A stretch of DNA of 64,000 nt, taken from Streptomyces sp. S465 (GTDB taxonomy: Bacteria; Actinomycetota; Actinomycetes; Streptomycetales; Streptomycetaceae). Location of the stretch: the NCBI RefSeq assembly GCF_026898115.1, contig NZ_CP114036.1:6504001-6568000 (forward strand), read 5' to 3'. The stretch's first letter is position 1. Each line of letters begins with the position of its first letter. The notes beneath the pieces were generated by a model. The model saw nothing but the letters and a program-made list of their open reading frames with translations. It searched no databases and was not told where the DNA came from. A program made the position numbers and the translations under genes. Below, one piece after another: positions 58,720-64,000 of the stretch.

Positions 58720-60509
58720 CGGGGGTCACCGTCACCGGGTGCACACGGCCGGCCGTGTGCACCCGGAGGGTCACCCCGCCCGGCGGCACCGCACCGCCAC
58801 CGGCCAGCCACGCGTGCAGGGCCGAGGCGTAGGCCGCCGGATCGGCGTCCGCTCCCGGGGCCGCCGACAGCTGGAACACGCCGTGCCGCCGGGCGCGCAC
58901 GGTGCAGCTGTGCGGACCGGTCACATACCCGGCGAGCGAGCAGTGCGGATACCGGCGCAGCACCTCGGCGGTCCACTCCGCCGGGCCGCCCAGGCGGGGG
59001 TCGTCCGGCCGCCCGTCCCGGTAGATCACATCAGCCGACGTCAGGTCGCCGGGGTCGCGGGTGTCCTCGTGGACGGCGCGGTGTGTCTCGCCGGCCGTGT
59101 CGTACGGCCTGCCGTATGCCGTGTCGTACGCCGCCTCGTACGGGTGCCCCATGGAGCGTTCGATCCAGACGTCCTCCGCTCCCCGGGCCCGCGCACCCAC
59201 ATGCGTACGGACGTCCAGGGGAGCCGTACGCCGTGGGGGTTCGTACGGCGGCAGGGGCAGCGGTTCCAGCAGGGCGGGAGCCGCGGGCTCGGGCAGGTCC
59301 ATCAGCGTGTAGAAGAGCCTCCGCAGCAGCCCCGCCGAGGCGCCCGGTGCCGAACTGGTGAACTCCGCCGGACCGGCCGGCGGGCGGTGCCGCGCCAGCA
59401 GGTCCTCCAGCTGGCCCCGCAGCGGGCCGTACGGGTCGAGCCGGGGGGCCTCCCGGACGAACGTCGCGAGCGGCGCTTCGGGGTCCAGCCGGTCCCGCGT
59501 GGCCGACGCGAGCAGCACGGGGATGCCCAGCGCCGCGGCGTAGTAGGACACCGCCCCGAAATCCCCCAGTACGACATCCGCCGCCAGCAGGGCCTGCCGC
59601 CACGCGTGCACGGGGTCGATCAGGGTCAGTCCGCCGCGGCGGGCCCGGTCCAGCCAGACGCGGATCTGCCCCGGCCCGTGCCCGTACCAGATGTTCGGAT
59701 GCAGTACGGCCGCCAGCCGGTAGTCGTCGGCCGGCAGCTCGGAGGCGAGGCGCGGCAGCAGGCCCGGCAGGACGTCCTGGCCGCCGCCGTTCCCGAAGAA
59801 ACCCTCGGGGTTCCAGGTGGAGTTCAGTACGACGAGCCGCTGACCTCGGCGTACGCCCAGGGCGCGGCGGAACCGCTCCCGGTGGCGGCGCCCGGCCAGC
59901 ATGCGGTCGAAGCAGGGGTCGCCGGCGAGTACGGAGGTCTTCTCGGCTTCCGGGCACACCCGCCGCAGCCGCTCCAGCTGCTCCGGGTGGGAGAGGACGA
60001 GGCCGTCCACGAACGGCTCACCGTCCGCCAGCAGCCACTCCCGCGACAGGCCGAAGGTCGGCTCGGGGTTCGGGGGGCTCGCGGCTCTCGTGTCTCGTGT
60101 CTCGTGACTCGTGACTCGTGACTCGTGACTCGCCCAGTTTCTTAGTGTATCCAACTCCATGGGACAAAACAGCCAATTTGCCTTGTATGTCCTGAAGTTG
60201 CCCACCGAAGCTCGCGGAAACCGCCAGATCCACCGGTGTCGCCAACGCCTGTTCCCAGGGCAGCACGGGCAGCCCCAACTCCGCGAACAACGCCCCGATT
60301 CCGCTCTGGAACGCGGATGACCCGGTCGAGGTGACCAGGAGTTGGACCCGGAAGTCGTCGTGGAACAGCGGCAGTACGTCCAGCAGGCGGCCGGCCGAGG
60401 TGACGTTGTGCACCACGAACAGGACCCGTCGGCTCGTCGCCCGGCTGGCCCAGCGTTCCGCGCCCTCCCCGACCGGCACCCGTAGCGCCGGGGCGTCAGC
60501 CCACCCCAC
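58640..60509 (-). pseudogene. Glycosyltransferase-like gene split by a heptanucleotide repeat (phase-variable candidate)
   Basis: GTG 60509 opens a frame for a GT-B/CDP-glycerol-transferase-like protein (RRVLFVVHNVTSAGRLLDVL, AVLSHGVGYTKKL), which enters a stretch of ctcgtga/t repeats and then stops at 60018. The rest of the protein (FGLSREWLLADGEPFVDGLV, LVVLNSTWNPEGFF, VLGDFGAVSYYAAALGIPVL) continues one base out of frame to 58640. Removing one 7-bp unit would join the two parts into a single frame of about 620 codons; adding two would do the same. I therefore treat this as one gene, presently OFF or damaged, rather than two genes. The GTG lies 15 bp after the sdaA stop. The product is of the kind that modifies a surface polymer, but its substrate is unknown. 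Confidence 0.75.
60087..60132 (+). repeat. Heptanucleotide simple-sequence repeat inside the coding sequence
   Basis: Two copies of CTCGTGT (60087-60100) and four of CTCGTGA (60101-60128) follow head to tail, with a four-base partial copy. The period of seven is not a multiple of three, so each gain or loss of one unit shifts the reading frame of the gene at 58640-60509. Confidence 0.95.
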
Positions 60510-60524
60510 TCGCCGTTCCCTCCG

Positions 60525-61907
<1,383 letters not shown>

Positions 61908-62090
61908 CGGGGGACTCCTTTGTCTGCACGTGAGGGTGCGTGCGGGGGTGGTGCGGGGGCGCGCCGGGGTGGGCGCGCCCCTGTGCCCGGGACGGTTCCG
62001 GGACCGCTGCGGCGTTCGGCCGGGTCCGGCCGGGGTCGCTCCCGAATCCGGCCGGGTCCGCTCCGGAACCCGGCCGGGTCCGCGCCGGGG
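61908..62090. other. GC-rich gap between glyA and sdaA with CCGGCCGGGTCC repeats
   Basis: Three or four copies of a CGGCCGGGTCCG-like unit (about 20-24 bp apart) run from about 62017 to 62085. They can form GC hairpins that may partly terminate the glyA transcript or act as a processing site. No gene and no riboswitch-like structure were found. Confidence 0.55.
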
Positions 62091-63371
62091 TTACTCCGAC
62101 AGATGCGCGTACAGCGGGTGCTTGTCGGCCAGGGCGGTGACCCGTGCCTTCAGCGCCTCCGCCTCGGCCGCCCCGAAGGAGGAGGACGCCTTGAGCGTCT
62201 CGGCGATCACGTCGGCGACCTCGCGGAAGTCGTCGGCGGTGAAGCCGCGCGTGGCCAGCGCCGGGGTACCGATCCGCAGACCCGAGGTGACCATCGGGGG
62301 CCGGGGGTCGTTCGGGATGGCGTTGCGGTTGACCGTGATGCCGACCTCGTGGAGCCGGTCCTCGGCCTGCCGCCCGTCCAGCTCGGAGTGGCGCAGATCG
62401 ACCAGGACCAGATGGACGTCGGTGCCGCCGGAGAGGACGGAGACGCCCGCTTCGCGCACATCGGGCTGGGCCAGGCGCTCGGCGAGGATCTTGGCGCCCT
62501 CCAGCGTGCGCTCCTGGCGCTCCGTGAAGGCGGAGCTCGCCGCGACCTTGAAGGCCACCGCCTTCGCGGCGATCACATGCTCCAGCGGACCGCCCTGCTG
62601 ACCCGGGAAGACCGCCGAGTTGATCTTCTTGGCCAGCTCGGCGGTGGAGAGGATCACACCGCCGCGCGGACCGCCCAGGGTCTTGTGGGTGGTGGTGGTC
62701 ACCACATGGGCGTGCGGGACGGGCGAGGGGTGCAGCCCGGCCGCCACCAGACCCGCGAAGTGGGCCATGTCGACCATCAGGTACGCGCCGACCTCGTCCG
62801 CGATCCGGCGGAAGGCCGCGAAGTCCAGCTGGCGGGGGTAGGCCGACCAGCCCGCGATGACCAGCTTGGGGCGGTGCTCCTTGGCCAGCCGCTCGACCTC
62901 GTCCATGTCGACCAGACCGGTCTCGGCGTCCACGTGGTAGGGCACCACGTTGTACAGCTTGCCGGAGAAGTTGATCTTCATGCCGTGGGTCAGGTGGCCG
63001 CCGTGCGCCAGGTTCAGGCCCAGGATCGTGTCGCCGGGGGAGAGCAGCGCGAACATCGCGGCCGCGTTGGCCTGGGCGCCCGAATGCGGCTGGACGTTCG
63101 CCGCCTCCGCGCCGAAGAGTTCCTTCACCCGGTCGATGGCGATCTGCTCGACCACATCGACGTGCTCACAGCCGCCGTAGTAGCGGCGGCCGGGGTAGCC
63201 CTCGGCGTACTTGTTGGTCAGGACCGAGCCCTGGGCCTCCATGACCGCCGCCGGAGCGAAGTTCTCGGAGGCGATCATCTCCAGGGTGGACTGCTGGCGG
63301 TGGAGTTCGGCGTCGACAGCGGCGGCGACGTCCGGGTCGAGGTCGTGCAGGGAGCTGTTGAGAAGCGACAT
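62091..63371 (-). CDS. glyA: Serine hydroxymethyltransferase (426 aa)
   Basis: PLP-dependent SHMT, full length. The N-terminal LEMIASENFAPAAVMEAQGS and YAEGYPGRRYYGGCE are conserved, the substrate/folate block is MVDMAHFAGLVAAGLHPSPV, and the PLP lysine is Lys230 in VVTTTTHKTLGGPRGG. Interconverts serine and glycine with tetrahydrofolate in the cytoplasm. It follows gcvH by 25 bp and is cotranscribed with the glycine cleavage genes, linking methylene-THF production to serine synthesis. ATG 63371 has GAGGA-type purines upstream. Confidence 0.97.
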   Translation of the reverse strand: MSLLNSSLHDLDPDVAAAVDAELHRQQSTLEMIASENFAPAAVMEAQGSVLTNKYAEGYPGRRYYGGCEHVDVVEQIAIDRVKELFGAEAANVQPHSGAQANAAAMFALLSPGDTILGLNLAHGGHLTHGMKINFSGKLYNVVPYHVDAETGLVDMDEVERLAKEHRPKLVIAGWSAYPRQLDFAAFRRIADEVGAYLMVDMAHFAGLVAAGLHPSPVPHAHVVTTTTHKTLGGPRGGVILSTAELAKKINSAVFPGQQGGPLEHVIAAKAVAFKVAASSAFTERQERTLEGAKILAERLAQPDVREAGVSVLSGGTDVHLVLVDLRHSELDGRQAEDRLHEVGITVNRNAIPNDPRPPMVTSGLRIGTPALATRGFTADDFREVADVIAETLKASSSFGAAEAEALKARVTALADKHPLYAHLSE

Positions 63372-63396
63372 CAGGGTCCCGATCGGAAGAGGAGGG

Positions 63397-63777
63397 TCAG
63401 TTTTCGGCGAAGGCGGTGTACTCGTCGGCGGAGAGCAGGTCCTCCGGCTCGCCGGTCACCCTCACCTTGAACAGCCAGCCGCCCTCGAAGGGGGCGGAAT
63501 TCACCAGCGCCGGGTCGTTCACCACGTCCTCGTTGATCTCGGTGACCTCACCGGAGACCGGCGCGTACAGGTCGCTGACCGACTTGGTGGACTCCAGCTC
63601 ACCGCAGGTCTCACCGGCGGAGACGGCGGAGCCGACGTCCGGGAGCTGGACATAGACGACGTCGCCGAGCGCGTTGGCCGCGAATTCGGTGATGCCGATC
63701 GTCGACACGCCGTCCTCGTCGGCGGCCGACAGCCACTCGTGCTCCTTGCTGTAGCGCAGCTGCTGGGGGTTGCTCAT
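63397..63777 (-). CDS. gcvH: Glycine cleavage system H protein (126 aa)
   Basis: Lipoyl-domain protein with YSKEHEWLSAADEDGVSTIG, ITEFAANALGDVVYVQLPDV and the lipoylation site Lys65 in GELESTKSVSDL. It carries the aminomethyl group between the P, T and L proteins. ATG 63777 follows AGGAGAATCGG on the minus strand. It lies between gcvT (upstream) and glyA, the usual actinobacterial order. Confidence 0.97.
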   Translation of the reverse strand: MSNPQQLRYSKEHEWLSAADEDGVSTIGITEFAANALGDVVYVQLPDVGSAVSAGETCGELESTKSVSDLYAPVSGEVTEINEDVVNDPALVNSAPFEGGWLFKVRVTGEPEDLLSADEYTAFAEN

Positions 63778-63870
63778 GGTCCGATTCTCCTGGATAGGGG
63801 GGAGGGCTTGGGAAATGGGTCTTAGCTGGTGGGATGCGACGCGCCGGGGAACGAGGGGACGCCTCCCGGG

Positions 63871-63946
63871 GAGCCGTCTTCCGGCAAGCCGTCTCCAGAG
63901 AAGCCGTTCCCTGGTAAGCCGTCTCCCGGGAAGGCGTCTCCCGGAC
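63871..63946 (-). repeat. Five 15-bp repeats between gcvT and gcvH
   Basis: Degenerate AAGCCGTCTCCCGGG units recur with a 15-bp period between gcvT and gcvH. Each unit contains CCCGGG or similar, allowing short hairpins in the intercistronic RNA. Confidence 0.75.
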
Positions 63947-63964
63947 AAGGGCGAGGGCGGTGGC

Positions 63965-64000
63965 TCAGCGCTCGCGCCGGTAGAAGGGGAGCGCCACGAC
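63965..64000 (-). CDS. gcvT: Glycine cleavage system T protein, C-terminus only
   Basis: The minus strand ends in VVALPFYRRER and a TGA, which is the typical C-terminus of GcvT (aminomethyltransferase); the rest lies beyond the window. Its position before gcvH and glyA supports the call. Confidence 0.85.
   Translation of the reverse strand, partial: VVALPFYRRER

Noticed and set aside
58640..60205. Separate 521-aa gene starting at 60205
   Set aside because: Its first 40 residues are the out-of-frame reading of the upstream gene and the heptamer repeats; homologous content begins only after the repeats.
61908..62090. Glycine riboswitch before sdaA
   Set aside because: No glycine-aptamer-like conserved core; only GC repeats. 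A riboswitch, if any, would be expected upstream of gcvT outside the window.

Overview
The window is chromosomal DNA from a high-GC actinomycete, almost certainly a Streptomyces. The evidence is strong G/C bias at third codon positions, many GTG starts, TTGACN-type promoters, XRE/DUF5753 regulators paired with DUF397 and DUF6879 proteins, an ECF41 sigma factor with its CMD partner, an NB-ARC/TPR protein, and secreted M4 proteases. Coordinates 1-13 kb are an accessory mosaic of small regulatory modules. A SnoaL-like protein is followed by a VOC-MerR(TipAS) pair behind a MerR-type operator. Next come two XRE systems with DUF397/DUF6879 partners and the decayed remains of a third copy, then a TetR/HSL-hydrolase divergon, a GlxA-type AraC regulator, and a coupled quinone-oxidoreductase/NmrA pair.

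Coordinates 12-18 kb carry a membrane protein with a PstS-like domain and two tandem secreted M4 metalloproteases, followed by three exact-period 70-bp repeats. Coordinates 18.8-25.4 kb hold a divergent cluster (IclR-PepE facing DUF1177-OPT transporter-AroM-Asp/Glu racemase). Its gene content points to uptake and breakdown of a small peptide or amino-acid-derived compound, but I know of no described pathway. Then come a coupled heterodimeric ABC exporter, glgX, a dead IS630-type transposase, an oxidoreductase/TetR divergon, a lipoprotein L,D-transpeptidase, an enoyl-CoA hydratase, an anti-sigma-type ATPase, an amidase, an EF-hand protein and a GH25 muramidase.

The most unusual element lies on the minus strand at about 39.95-40.11 kb. 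It is a non-coding RNA whose centre is a circularly permuted tRNA: anticodon-stem strand, T arm, closed acceptor stem, D arm, anticodon-stem strand, with an intrinsic terminator after it. This is the architecture of YrlA-type bacterial Y RNAs (Ro60/Rsr partners). It sits just downstream of a conserved actinobacterial gene (DUF7873-like) that appears to be leaderless.

Coordinates 44-54 kb are a toxin island. Two paralogous proteins with the same membrane-embedded PrsW-type protease N-terminus carry different C-termini. One has a long RHS/YD barrel with an unassigned 120-residue toxin tip; the other has a short linker and an RNase A-like CdiA-CT domain. Each is followed immediately by its candidate immunity gene. 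Coordinates 54-58.7 kb carry an Uma2 nuclease, an ECF41 sigma factor/CMD operon with a recognisable self-type promoter, and an NB-ARC/TPR protein without the Walker lysine. Coordinates 58.6-60.5 kb hold a glycosyltransferase-like gene split by a heptanucleotide repeat, six copies of CTCGTGA/T, whose copy number sets the reading frame. It is a candidate phase-variable gene, currently OFF; five copies would be ON. The window ends in the glycine/serine operon gcvT(partial)-gcvH-glyA-sdaA on the minus strand.
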